From Methanothermobacter tenebrarum (GTDB taxonomy: Archaea; Methanobacteriota; Methanobacteria; Methanobacteriales; DSM-23052): DNA of 64,000 nucleotides. Position numbers and translations under genes: made by a program. Of the stretch, positions 40,867 through 49,537 are shown piece after piece; position 1 is the first letter of the stretch; the number at the start of each line of letters is the position of its first letter. The notes beneath the pieces are model-generated. The model was not told the DNA's origin and did no database searches. It saw nothing but the letters and a program-made list of their open reading frames with translations. The stretch is from contig NZ_QLOE01000004.1 in NCBI RefSeq assembly GCF_003264935.1, positions 100,978 to 164,977 of the forward strand, read 5' to 3'.

Positions 40867-42999
40867 TTATCTTATGAATGATACGTATCTTTGGACTTTT
40901 AGGGTTTCTTCCATTTCCTCTAATTTTTTCTCAGAATTTGGGAACTTTCCCCTGCAGTGTTTTTTGAGTTTTTGTAGTGTGTCTCTTAGTAGTCTTTCTG
41001 GGCCATGTATTTTTGGCAGGATCTTCTGTTTGATTTGAGCGTCAAAATAACGTTCCCATTTGTCCCATTCTTTTGGTTTTCCTTGGTAGATCCATGCTGC
41101 ATGCATGAATGATAATATTTCGTTGACTACGCGGAATCCGAAATCGAAACCTGATCCTTTAAGTTCTTTGTAGAAGAATTCGAGTTCATCTGTAATCTGA
41201 TCCAGGATTGGGTTGAGGTCCTCTTTTATCTTAGCAGTTTCTATGTTGTGGTTTAATGGATTTTCTAGAAATTTTAGGTTGCCCTTGAGTTCTTGTTTTG
41301 GTTGATTGGTGAGGTACTTTTTGGGGTTTGTTGTTTCGAATTCTATTGTGTTTGCACGGTCAAGGACCTTAGGCGAGAACATGTAGGTTGTTTCATCAAC
41401 GTTCACTGTCCCTACAACAATAAGATTTTCGGGTATTTCTATTTCTTGTGGGAAGTCACATTCTGGATTATCATGTAATGGTATTGGTTCGCCACTTTCA
41501 ATGGCTGATAGGAAATCAGAGAAGTAACGTTCCACATGCGACAAATTCATCTCATCCAAAATCAAAAGATAAGGATTATCAGGATCTCCTCTTGCTTTCA
41601 TTATAAAATCAAGTGCAGGAGTGCTCTGATACTCCCCAGTCATTATATTCAAGTAACCGAAAATATGCCTCTTTTCGGTCCAATTAGCACCCACTGGAAC
41701 CATAAGGTATCTTTTCTCACCATCGGATATGTATTCACCATACAACTGAGCAAGTTTAGTCTTACCAGTCCCGCTATTACCAGTCAAAATAACAAAAGGT
41801 TTAACTTTAATTGAAAGAAGGAAATCCTCAACAATCTCGGGCTCAAAATAAAAACCCTTAGATTCGATGAAATCATAAAAGGAACCAATAGGCAGAGATT
41901 TAAGCTCTTTATAAATTTTCGAAAACTTTTTAAGGTCGGAGACAAGTCTATCATTTTCAGGAAGATCATCCCTTGGATAATATGTAGCATAGATGATCGC
42001 ATCTTCATATGGATGACCTGCATCTTCGGTGAGTGATATTTCCTTTAGGCAATCTTCACACTCAATTTGAGCTCTGATTTTCGATGCGCAATCTCTTAAA
42101 ATCTTGCTAGCATCTTTACCATATTCATTTTTAACATTTTCAACTCCTTGCATGAGTGTGAGATAGACACCTTCCATGTTCTCCTTGAAAAGATATGCAA
42201 TATAATAACCGTTTTTGGGATTTTCTGTTATTTCATGGTCCATTATGACAATCCATGGTATTTTAGCCCAGGTTCCTTGTCCAGCAGATCCTTTTATAAT
42301 ATAACTTTCACTTTCTAGTATTCTATTTATTTCTTGTGGTATTTTGCGGCGTAGTAATTGAGCCATAGGATGATTCGCAAAATCTTCTTTCTTTGCGGAT
42401 AAATACTCATCTAAGACTTCTCTGATCATGTCTTTAAACTTTAATGAGGTTACAGTTTTTATTCTTTGAACCTCATATACAAAATCTCTTACTTTTTCTG
42501 GGAGTGAATCATCAAGGCGACCTATTACCACAACATCTGTTTCACGATCACCATCAATTACAGTTGTCCACTTACCTCTATAATTTTCCATAAACATTTT
42601 TTTATTATAGTTTCCACCAATATTCCCCCTATGTATCAAATAATAATTTCCTGATGGGTCTTTAGCGAATGCCCCGCCAATAATGCGTATTATACCTTTA
42701 GGTGGTGAATTTATCTGACAGATCATTGTATGATTTTTTCCTTCTTCTGGTTCTTCTGTCCCAAAACCATTCCAATGGCGACTTCCTTCAATGAATCGAT
42801 ACATATACCAAATCTTGAGATCTGAAATCCAATAAATTTTTCCCTTCTTAACGCCGCCCTGAAAACCTGCCCCGCCATGAACTGTCTTATCTGCTCTACT
42901 TGTCAAAATACTGAATAACCTTTCCTGGGCTTCTTTTATTTCATCCTCATCTGATAATACGCTGAGTTGAGGATAATTATTCTTCACACCAATCACCAT
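40867..42999 (-). CDS. McrB-like AAA+ GTPase with two N-terminal domains
   Basis: Of the 710 residues, about 1-170 form a domain with FQGGVKKGKIYWISDLKIW and YYLIHRGNIGGNYNKKMF that I do not recognise, possibly the DNA reader. Residues about 215-330 match DUF3578/MrcB_N (LRRKIPQEINRIL, AKIPWIVIMDHEIT, GVYLTLMQGVENV). The AAA domain has Walker A GNSGTGKTKL near residue 403, Walker B LLILDEMN, and the McrB-type VVGTVNVDETTYMFSPKVLDRAN. A TATA-like sequence sits just before the start, so the mRNA may be leaderless. It would translocate modified DNA for the partner nuclease. Confidence 0.85.
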   Translation of the reverse strand: MVIGVKNNYPQLSVLSDEDEIKEAQERLFSILTSRADKTVHGGAGFQGGVKKGKIYWISDLKIWYMYRFIEGSRHWNGFGTEEPEEGKNHTMICQINSPPKGIIRIIGGAFAKDPSGNYYLIHRGNIGGNYNKKMFMENYRGKWTTVIDGDRETDVVVIGRLDDSLPEKVRDFVYEVQRIKTVTSLKFKDMIREVLDEYLSAKKEDFANHPMAQLLRRKIPQEINRILESESYIIKGSAGQGTWAKIPWIVIMDHEITENPKNGYYIAYLFKENMEGVYLTLMQGVENVKNEYGKDASKILRDCASKIRAQIECEDCLKEISLTEDAGHPYEDAIIYATYYPRDDLPENDRLVSDLKKFSKIYKELKSLPIGSFYDFIESKGFYFEPEIVEDFLLSIKVKPFVILTGNSGTGKTKLAQLYGEYISDGEKRYLMVPVGANWTEKRHIFGYLNIMTGEYQSTPALDFIMKARGDPDNPYLLILDEMNLSHVERYFSDFLSAIESGEPIPLHDNPECDFPQEIEIPENLIVVGTVNVDETTYMFSPKVLDRANTIEFETTNPKKYLTNQPKQELKGNLKFLENPLNHNIETAKIKEDLNPILDQITDELEFFYKELKGSGFDFGFRVVNEILSFMHAAWIYQGKPKEWDKWERYFDAQIKQKILPKIHGPERLLRDTLQKLKKHCRGKFPNSEKKLEEMEETLKVQRYVSFIR

Positions 43000-43165
43000 A
43001 ATAATATATAATCAATACCTATATTAAATTGAAAAATTTTAACAACCTTCTATTTTTTAGGGGGTTAAAGTGCAATTTGTATGTATAGTAGGTGAATATG
43101 GGAAATAAAAAAATATTTTCGCCAAATAAGCGAAATACCTCTGAGAAAGTTTTTTCCAAAAGAAG

Positions 43166-43545
43166 ATGAAGATTTCACACCCTGGTTTACAAGAAAATAT
43201 TGAGCTCTTAGGAGATGTGATTGGCATAGAACTCACAGATGCAGAAACTGAAGTTCCAATAGGAACTCATAGAGATATCCTAGCAATAGAACCTAGAACT
43301 GAAAGGAAAATTGCAATTAAAAATCAGTTTGGAACTACCGATCACACCCCATCTAGGACAACCCATAACATACATGGCTGGTATAAAAGCAGATGTTGTT
43401 GTATGTAGTGAAATTTTAAAGACGAACATATAAACGCAATAAATTTATCAGACGAAGATCTCGCATTTTGAGTGAAACACCATTTGATTAAAATAGGAGA
43501 CAGCAACCCAGCTTTAGAATTTGTAATCCTTGCAAGACTAGACAC
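43166..43545 (+). pseudogene. Relic of a DUF4268-type nuclease-like gene
   Basis: Pieces in different frames line up with one protein family: GTHRDILAIEPRTERKIAIK and NQFGTTDHT in the first, GQPITYMAGIKADVVVCSEI in the second, then KDEHINAINLSDEDLAF and KIGDSNPALEFVI. This is the order seen in proteins with an N-terminal DILA...VIENQ..TDHDHLGQLITYAAGL segment and a DUF4268 domain. At least two frameshifts and several stops remove function. It sits directly upstream of the McrBC operon, on the other strand. Confidence 0.7.
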
Positions 43546-43894
43546 GTTGAAAAAATCTCTTTGTTTGAAAATAGACTTTCATATGCCTCTATAAAATCCT
43601 ACACAATCTCCTGGATGATTTTAAGTATTCATAGCAAAATTGGAAAATTCCTTTTACCCTCAAAAGATAAATGATCTTATCATTTTTCCTTTTTTTAGAA
43701 ACTCCAAAAAACATTCACCCTAAACTTTTCAATTGAAAGCTCACTTCTAACATATTCGGGAAAACAAGCCTTATCTCCAACCAAAAACTTCTCAACCAGG
43801 TGATGTAAGCTTTTTTCCAAACTATCACCAAGCTCACTAAATTTCAAGGTAATAATTTTTCTGACTCTTCTTTTTGAGCCCATCTTGGATCTTT
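43546..43894 (-). other. Gap with an unassigned open stretch
   Basis: The minus strand has an open stretch from about 43,860 to 43,695 reading ITLKFSELGDSLEKSLHHLV and on to FRVNVFWSF. It has no start of its own and overlaps the end of the TPR relic in another frame. It could be a remnant; no family is recognised. Confidence 0.3.
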
Positions 43895-44412
43895 TTAATC
43901 TCCCTTTAATATTTTCTCTTGGGCGAATGGATCTGGGGGTATGATTTCTAAAACTTTTTCGAAACATTTGATAGCTTCTTCGGATGCTCCAGTATCCGCC
44001 AATACAACCCCTTTATAATATAATGCAGAGGCTACATCTTCATCGCGATCTGATAGTTCTATGGTCTTGTCGCAGCATTTAATAGCTTCTTGGTAGTTTC
44101 CAAGTTTGTAATAAACGGTTGCTTTAGATAACCATATATTACTATTTTCTGGATCTAATTCCATGGCTTTATTGATACATTCCCAGGCTTCTTCGAAGTT
44201 TCCGTTAAATGCGAATACCATTCCTTGCTGGCCCATATTTCGCCGTTATCTGGGTCAATTTTTAAAGCTTTGTCAATACATTTAAGTGCTTCTTCATTTT
44301 TTCCGATGGAAGAGAGTATGCTTCCTGGTTGACCATGCATCGCATTCTCGGGGTCTAGATATATCGCTTTGTTGCAGTATTTGATAGCCGGATCAAAATC
44401 CGTGACTTCCAT
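43895..44412 (-). pseudogene. TPR-repeat protein broken by a frameshift
   Basis: Two frames together give about five tetratricopeptide repeats: AIKYCNKAIYLDPENA, EEALKCIDKALKIDPDNGEIWASK, then GMVFAFNGNFEEAWECINKAMELDPEN, YQEAIKCCDKTIEL and EEAIKCFEKVLEIIP. The join at about 44,226 needs one more G in AAGG. Large TPR families are typical of Methanothermobacter. No start context is clear, so the N-terminus may also be missing. Confidence 0.75.
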
Positions 44413-44547
44413 TTCAGCTCCATAACCTTGCTTTCGAGATCTATTATTTGTATATCATCATGTTTTCTAGGGCTGATACTATCCCTACACTAAAAATTGT
44501 CAATAACCGCATTCTTCCTATTCAGTCATATCACCTTCAAATCCCTT

Positions 44548-46344
44548 TTAAATAAATTTAAAAACTTTCCCTTCAGGATCCATCCTCCGAAGGGCCCAAG
44601 CTGCTGCCGCTCGGACAAGCCCTTCTTCATCCTTCAGTGCTGCTTCGATAAGTGGTCCAACTGCTCGGGGATCCTCTGACACTCCAAGGGCTAAGGCTGC
44701 TTCAAAGCGGACACGCAAGTCCTTATCCTTCAGTGCTTCAATAAGAAGCTCAACCGCTCGAGGATCCCCTAACTCCCCAAGGGCTGCGGCTGCTGCAAAG
44801 CGGACACTCAAGTTTTTATCCTTCAGTGTTTCGATGAGGGGTTCAACTGCTCGAGGATCCTTTAACATTCTAAGGGCCTGGGCTGCTGACCCGCGGACAA
44901 GCCCTTCTTCATCCTTCAGTGCTTCAATGTTCTTGGTAACTGCCCTTTTTGCCTCCTCTGTATCTCTCCATTCCGGATTTATCTTCTCAAGGTTCTCAAG
45001 GGCTGCGAATGCTGCCTTGCGGACCTTCTCGTTTTTATCCTTCAGTGCTTCGATAAGTGGTTCAAATGCTCGGGGATCATTTAACTCTCCAAGGGCCCAG
45101 GCTGCTCTAAAGCGGACACGCCAGTCTTTATCTTTTAGGGAGTTAGTGAGTGTTTTAAGTGCTTGGCGGGTTTTTAAATTGGTATTTTCGTTACTTACTT
45201 TGATTTCTTTTCTGTTTATTTCGAGTTTCTTGCCACAATTTTGGCAGAATTTGGCATTCTGTGTGTTGGGTGTTCCGCATTCTGGGCATGTTCTTTGTGA
45301 TTTTAATTTAGTCCCGCAATTTTGGCAGAAGATAGCATCTTCCAAGTTTTTATATCCGCATTTTGGGCAAATTTTCAACCTTTCGGAGGCTATGGATTCT
45401 TTTATAGTGTGTGTTGTGGGATAGTTCCAAGTGTATTTTATAGTGTGTGTTGTGGGATAGTTCCAAGTGTATTTTATAGTGTGTGTTGTGGGATAGTTCC
45501 AAGTGTACCAGTCGATGTTTTTTATTAATTTGTCGTTGATTTTGATTTTCTGTGCTATGAAGTATCCTATTAGTGGTAGTATGGAAAGCCAGAAGATTGG
45601 GGAGCCCAGGGCGATAATGCATCCGAAGATGCCTAGGAAAAGATTTGTAATGGCGCTTCTCTCTTTTATCTTAATATACCTTTTGACGGGATCGTTTTCA
45701 GCTAAAATATCAATTTGTAAGATGAATGTTAATAAAAAGAGTGGGTGTAGGTAAGTTAAAAGCCAATATAATGTACTGTTTTCCTTGATTGATTTCTTTG
45801 ATTCGATATAATAATCATAATATTCTTGTGGTGGATAAATGTCACTTATTATTGATTTCACGGCGGTAAGAGATTCCTGAAAAGCTCCCTTCATAGCCTC
45901 GGACTCTGAAGGTTCCCTCCCATCCCGGAAAGGGTAATTGTATGGTATGGTATCAAGGATGCTGGCGTCCATTATACCTACATGAGCCCATTTCGAGTCA
46001 ATTTTAACATCTTCTAGCCGTTTTTCAAATTCTTGATGGAGATCTCCTCTATCAGAGGGATAACACCACTTGTCCGCTATAAAATGGGTTAAGACGCCTA
46101 AATAAAAAGGATCAATTCTTCCTTTTATTCTGTCCTTTCTCAACTGCAATATTAGATTTCTCAATCTTTTTACGGTATCTTTATGGTGTGGATAACCAAG
46201 ATCTATCCTATAAGGATTGTTAGAACGATACAAACTTGTGGCCACCTTATCAGGGTATATACTACCCCTCTTCATCTCCTGGGTATCAAGACCGCAGATA
46301 TGCCCTATATATGCGGCAATTCTTTTATGGGCACCTGATCTCAT
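44548..46344 (-). CDS. Phospholipase-C-fold, zinc-ribbon and HEAT-repeat protein
   Basis: The 598-residue protein is a mosaic. Residues 1-190 resemble the zinc-dependent phospholipase C fold (MRSGAHKRIAAYIGHI, HHKDTVKRL, YLGVLTHFIADKWCYPSD). Residues about 195-275 contain membrane helices. Three exact copies of YTWNYPTTHTIK follow (residues about 280-315), then two zinc ribbons (CPKCGYKN...CQNC, CPECGTPN...CQNC). At least five HEAT/PBS-lyase repeats (WALGELNDPRAFEPLIEALK type) end it. The HEAT array would bind a partner. Such a combination is unusual and its function is unknown. Confidence 0.8.
   Translation of the reverse strand: MRSGAHKRIAAYIGHICGLDTQEMKRGSIYPDKVATSLYRSNNPYRIDLGYPHHKDTVKRLRNLILQLRKDRIKGRIDPFYLGVLTHFIADKWCYPSDRGDLHQEFEKRLEDVKIDSKWAHVGIMDASILDTIPYNYPFRDGREPSESEAMKGAFQESLTAVKSIISDIYPPQEYYDYYIESKKSIKENSTLYWLLTYLHPLFLLTFILQIDILAENDPVKRYIKIKERSAITNLFLGIFGCIIALGSPIFWLSILPLIGYFIAQKIKINDKLIKNIDWYTWNYPTTHTIKYTWNYPTTHTIKYTWNYPTTHTIKESIASERLKICPKCGYKNLEDAIFCQNCGTKLKSQRTCPECGTPNTQNAKFCQNCGKKLEINRKEIKVSNENTNLKTRQALKTLTNSLKDKDWRVRFRAAWALGELNDPRAFEPLIEALKDKNEKVRKAAFAALENLEKINPEWRDTEEAKRAVTKNIEALKDEEGLVRGSAAQALRMLKDPRAVEPLIETLKDKNLSVRFAAAAALGELGDPRAVELLIEALKDKDLRVRFEAALALGVSEDPRAVGPLIEAALKDEEGLVRAAAAWALRRMDPEGKVFKFI
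45401..45508 (-). repeat. Three 36-bp tandem repeats inside the HEAT-protein gene
   Basis: Three head-to-tail units of 36 bp are identical except for the final base of the last unit. Each encodes twelve residues, YTWNYPTTHTIK, so copy-number change keeps the frame. They lie between the membrane part and the zinc ribbons. Confidence 0.95.
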
Positions 46345-46521
46345 ACAGACCCCAAATCATAGATAAGCAATCACAATAATATAAAAACTACGCGCTTAAT
46401 ATCCAATTTAAAATTTTTATTAAACTTTATTCCAAAAAAGAAAAATTTTAATACACTAATTTATATAAATGATTTTCAAAAATATCCCAACTACAAAACA
46501 AGTTCACATACCATGGCCTAG
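46345..46521 (+). other. AT-rich divergent spacer
   Basis: Lies between the HEAT-protein gene (minus) and the dispersed repeat. It is very AT-rich, and no gene or RNA is seen. Promoters of the minus-strand gene are expected here. Confidence 0.35.
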
Positions 46522-46636
46522 AATTCAGTTTACAGACGCACACACTAACAGAAATCAAACCACCACTTTCATGAAAAACAGTATGTATTAAAATGTGGGG
46601 GGTACATTCCCATTACAAATCGAAATTTGGTGTCTG
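46522..46636 (+). repeat. Dispersed repeat copy A
   Basis: Runs from AATTCAGTTTACAGACG through CACACACTAACAGAAATC to a terminal TTACAAATCGAAATTTGGTG. It shares order and sequence with copies at 51.3, 53.0 and 55.8 kb. It lies upstream of a zinc-ribbon gene. A single TCTTATGTAACA word follows at 46,672. Confidence 0.8.
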
Positions 46637-46785
46637 AGGTCAACATTTTGACAAGGCCCTCTCTGAAAAAATCTTATGTAACACAATTTTCATGGCAAAA
46701 TACAAATGTTAAGATTGGCATGACAAAAAAGATATTTTGAAGTCATTCAAAAATAAAAAGATGTAATTGTGTGTGGGGTTCTTTT

Positions 46786-47595
46786 ATGTTTGGGAAAACC
46801 TGCCCTAAATGTGAGTTCGAGAATTCAGAAGATGCTAATTTTTGTATGAAGTGTGGCAAAGATTTAAAAGAGACTATTGCATACTTTGAAGGGGATAGTG
46901 GCGGGCATGATATTGAAGTAACTCCAAATACTCTGATAGTGTATAAGAGAAGTTTGTGGTCTGGTAAAAGAACTGGGAAAGTGAAAGTGTACGAGCGGGG
47001 AAAGATGGAAAACATTGAAGTTGGAAGGACATCCTCACACTTGAGTTTTAAGTATAATGGTAAAATAAAGGGATATCGCATTAGTTCGAGGTATTTGGAT
47101 GAAGTTGAAGAGATACTTGAATTGGGCGAAATAAGAGAGCCTCCAATTTATGTTTTAAATGGTTTGAATGGTAAACTTAAATTATATGAAAATAGGGTCG
47201 AGATTAAACGCCTAGGTTTTGGAGCAAAATTATTTTATGGAACTTTTACTGCAGGAGATAAAACGATATACTTACAAGATATTACCGGTGTTGAAGTGAA
47301 AAAACCAGGAATTACAGTTGGATACATCCAACTAACCTTACCAGGAGGTATAGAAAAAACTAGTGGAGCGTTCAAAGCAAGAATAGATGAAAACACAGTG
47401 ACTTTCGCCCAAAAAAATGACTACAAAATCGCATTAAAAATAAAAGAAAAAATAGAAGAATTAAAAACTAAAATTTCCACTGGGACGGCCACTGTAAGTG
47501 TAGTCGATGAAATCAAAAAAGCCAAGGAATTATTGGATATCGGCGCGATAACAAAGGAAGAGTTCGAAAAAATAAAAAGAGAACTGTTAAAATGA
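46786..47595 (+). CDS. Zinc-ribbon, PH-like and SHOCT-domain protein
   Basis: About 269 residues from MFGKTCPKCEFENSEDANFC, with a second CxxC (MKCGKD) completing the zinc ribbon. The middle part has two beta-rich blocks resembling bacterial PH/DUF4429 domains (NGKLKLYENRVEIKRLGFGAKLF, DKTIYLQDITGVEVKKPG). The C-terminus DEIKKAKELLDIGAITKEEFEKIKRELL is a SHOCT motif. An in-frame GTG five codons earlier lacks a ribosome site, whereas GGGG lies well placed for 46,786. It is probably a scaffold; no enzyme motif is seen. Confidence 0.75.
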   Translation: MFGKTCPKCEFENSEDANFCMKCGKDLKETIAYFEGDSGGHDIEVTPNTLIVYKRSLWSGKRTGKVKVYERGKMENIEVGRTSSHLSFKYNGKIKGYRISSRYLDEVEEILELGEIREPPIYVLNGLNGKLKLYENRVEIKRLGFGAKLFYGTFTAGDKTIYLQDITGVEVKKPGITVGYIQLTLPGGIEKTSGAFKARIDENTVTFAQKNDYKIALKIKEKIEELKTKISTGTATVSVVDEIKKAKELLDIGAITKEEFEKIKRELLK

Positions 47596-47654
47596 ACCTA
47601 GACTTCTTGAAAGACATCCAAATCGGACAACAAGAACCCTCCAGCCAAAACACT

Positions 47655-47815
47655 TTCTAAAGTTTCGAGTTGAACACCTTCTAAGACAAACAAATAACAA
47701 GAAAAAATCAAATAAAAACTAAAAGTCTCATTTCATGTCAAAAATGTAAATAAGACATCATTTTTTTGATTTAGAGTTTTGTAGAGGATATCTTATGTAA
47801 CTATTATATATTAGA
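47655..47815 (+). repeat. Degenerate second copy of the 55.5-55.7 kb element
   Basis: Sequence from AAGTTTCGAGTTGAACACC, through a hairpin (GTCTCATTT ... AAATAAGAC), to GATATCTTATGTAACTATTA follows the same order as 55,512-55,670. The stem differs from its partner partly by paired changes. It occupies most of the 320-base gap before the next gene. Confidence 0.65.
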
Positions 47816-47916
47816 AAGATGATAATTCAAAATGCTAATTATATTTTTCCTCCATGAATTGGTTTCCACAAAGCCGCTTAAAATTCATCTCTTGACAAAA
47901 AAATAAAGGTGAATTT

Positions 47917-48318
47917 ATGGACAAAACAACAAAAGCCCTTTTCATAGTCTGCCTTGTTTTAGTCGGAGCCCTAGGATTCACCACAGGACTCCTACTCCAA
48001 GAAAAACCAATCCTCCCATCCAAAACCACAAAAAATACAACAATCACGAGTAATCCTAACAAAACTACAAGTAATGTAAATAATGCTAACAAAACCAACC
48101 CGACCAAAAGTTCTGGTGGTTCTAGTGGTATGATCTCACCAGAAGAGGCTATTGACATTGTTTCAGCCTATGGTACTGAGAACTGCTACTATGACGTATA
48201 CTATGATGGAAGGTATTATCAAGTGACAGTATATGATTCAAAGCATCCAGAATATGGTGCTATCGGAGGAGCTACTGTAGATCCTTATACTGGCGAAATC
48301 GTCAGAGCCCTTGGATGA
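47917..48318 (+). CDS. Signal-anchored PepSY-like protein
   Basis: The 133-residue protein has an N-terminal anchor MDKTTKALFIVCLVLVGALG, a Thr/Asn-rich linker, and a C-terminal PepSY-like domain (SPEEAIDIVSAYGTENCYYD ... GAIGGATVDPYTGEIVRALG). PepSY modules usually inhibit or bind peptidases. The 5' region and first 55 residues are nearly identical to the gene at 51,530, whose C-terminal domain is unrelated. AAAGGTGA precedes the ATG. Confidence 0.8.
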   Translation: MDKTTKALFIVCLVLVGALGFTTGLLLQEKPILPSKTTKNTTITSNPNKTTSNVNNANKTNPTKSSGGSSGMISPEEAIDIVSAYGTENCYYDVYYDGRYYQVTVYDSKHPEYGAIGGATVDPYTGEIVRALG

Positions 48319-48480
48319 TCCTCTTATCTTCCTTTTTTTGTTTCTTTTGGGGAGTTCTTTGCCGACATAGAAACTTACAAGTTTGCCGCCCACCCTTTTG
48401 TATCCATACCAGTATAGACCATATGGACATTTTTCACAGTTGGGTTTTCCACACCCCACCTTTTCGAGTTGGTAGGTAAT
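48238..48480 (-). pseudogene. DUF6788-like small protein, N-terminally truncated
   Basis: Reads GKITYQLEKVGCGKPNCEKC and PYGLYWYGYKRVGGKLVSFY, then VGKELPKRNKK. The GKITYQ...CGKPNC.KCP.G.YWY pattern matches small DUF6788-like proteins often linked to mobile elements. The open frame begins at a stop that touches the solitary CRISPR repeat and has no ordinary start before GTG 48,459, which would cut the motif. Its 3' end overlaps the convergent PepSY gene by 81 bases. Confidence 0.55.
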
Positions 48481-48494
48481 TTTACCAGCCCTTT

Positions 48495-48524
48495 ATTTCA
48501 ATCCCATTTTGGCCTGATTTTAAC
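48495..48524 (+). CRISPR. Solitary CRISPR repeat unit
   Basis: This 30-base sequence begins ATTTCAATCCCATTTTGG and ends GATTTTAAC. From memory it differs by one base from the repeat of the M. thermautotrophicus arrays. There is no second copy at spacer distance on either side and no cas gene in the window. It is therefore a relic of an array, a repeat captured by recombination, or part of a mini-array. Confidence 0.75.
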
Positions 48525-48624
48525 CCATTAGACAGTATAAAGACTAATTGGTGGGGGTGATGAGAAAACCTTTACATCCTCTTTCTTCCCGTTCAAAGAA
48601 AGTCACTTATATTCTCCTAAAATT

Positions 48625-48963
48625 TCAGGAACGTTATTGGTCAAATTATCCAAGAAATACTAGCCTATTTATTCGGTATAAGATCCGGAGATGATATTCT
48701 ACCACCAATTAGAATTTATGATCGAATAGAAACCAAATATTACAATAGAAAAATAAATGATAAAAAAATAAACAAACAAATAATGAATTAATTTGGAGGG
48801 ATGAGTAGATGAAGGAATGACCGGGAGATTGATAGGATCTAGATACTATTAGCTGTGTTATTAAATATCCATCTTCAGAGAACCAGTGACAGAAGATGAT
48901 CTCGTAAAAGAAACATTACCATTGGCACTTGAATATAATAACCCTCAGAAATTCAACATTTAA
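48625..48963 (+). pseudogene. Remnants of an unidentified gene
   Basis: Two protein-like stretches lack starts: NVIGQIIQEILAYLFGIRSG with DDILPPIRIYDRIETKYYN, and later FREPVTEDDLVKETLPLALE with YNNPQKFNI at a stop. They read like the interior and C-terminus of a single gene with frameshifts between. I recognise no family. Confidence 0.45.
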
Positions 48964-48981
48964 TACCTTTGGTGGTTTAAT

Positions 48982-49527
48982 ATGAAGTGTCCAAGTTGCG
49001 GATGTGAAAATGAAGAAGATGCAGAATTCTGCAAAGAGTGTGGTAGAAGATTTAGGGGATTCTTCGAGGCATTAGATGATAAGATAAACATTGCAAGCTT
49101 ATTCACCGGTTTAATAGTTTCTGTTCTTGTCCTGATATTGTCCTCTCTATTCTTACTTGCCGCCGGCATCACAGTAACAGAATTTACTTGGATTCCTTTA
49201 GTAATTCTCATTTTTATAATTGTCGGATTTGCCGGCGGACTAGTCGCGGGATTAGGACGTTCAGATACCATGGATGGCTTTATCAACGGTCTATTCCTTG
49301 GCCTGAGCATATTAATTATCTTCGGATTCCTCTTTGGATTGGCACTATTATCCCTAACATTCATTGTAAACGCGATTAAAACAATATGGGGGCTATCAGC
49401 GGCTACAGAGGCTGGAAACCCTGAATTTCCAGGTTTAATTGTTAATGGGATAATATTCGTGTTAGGCACCCTATCCAGCGGGGCTGTTGGAGGATCCCTC
49501 GGATCTTGCATAAAGAGACTCCTATGA
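48982..49527 (+). CDS. Zinc-ribbon membrane protein (DUF5518-like)
   Basis: The 181-residue protein begins MKCPSCGCENEEDAEFCKEC, a zinc ribbon. It is followed by four hydrophobic segments, with glycine-rich turns (GFAGGLVAGLG, GAVGGSLGS), as in DUF5518 proteins. It is the first of two tandem zinc-ribbon genes, ten bases apart. Its role is unknown; the ribbon probably faces the cytoplasm. Confidence 0.75.
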   Translation: MKCPSCGCENEEDAEFCKECGRRFRGFFEALDDKINIASLFTGLIVSVLVLILSSLFLLAAGITVTEFTWIPLVILIFIIVGFAGGLVAGLGRSDTMDGFINGLFLGLSILIIFGFLFGLALLSLTFIVNAIKTIWGLSAATEAGNPEFPGLIVNGIIFVLGTLSSGAVGGSLGSCIKRLL

Positions 49528-49537
49528 GAGGGGTTTA

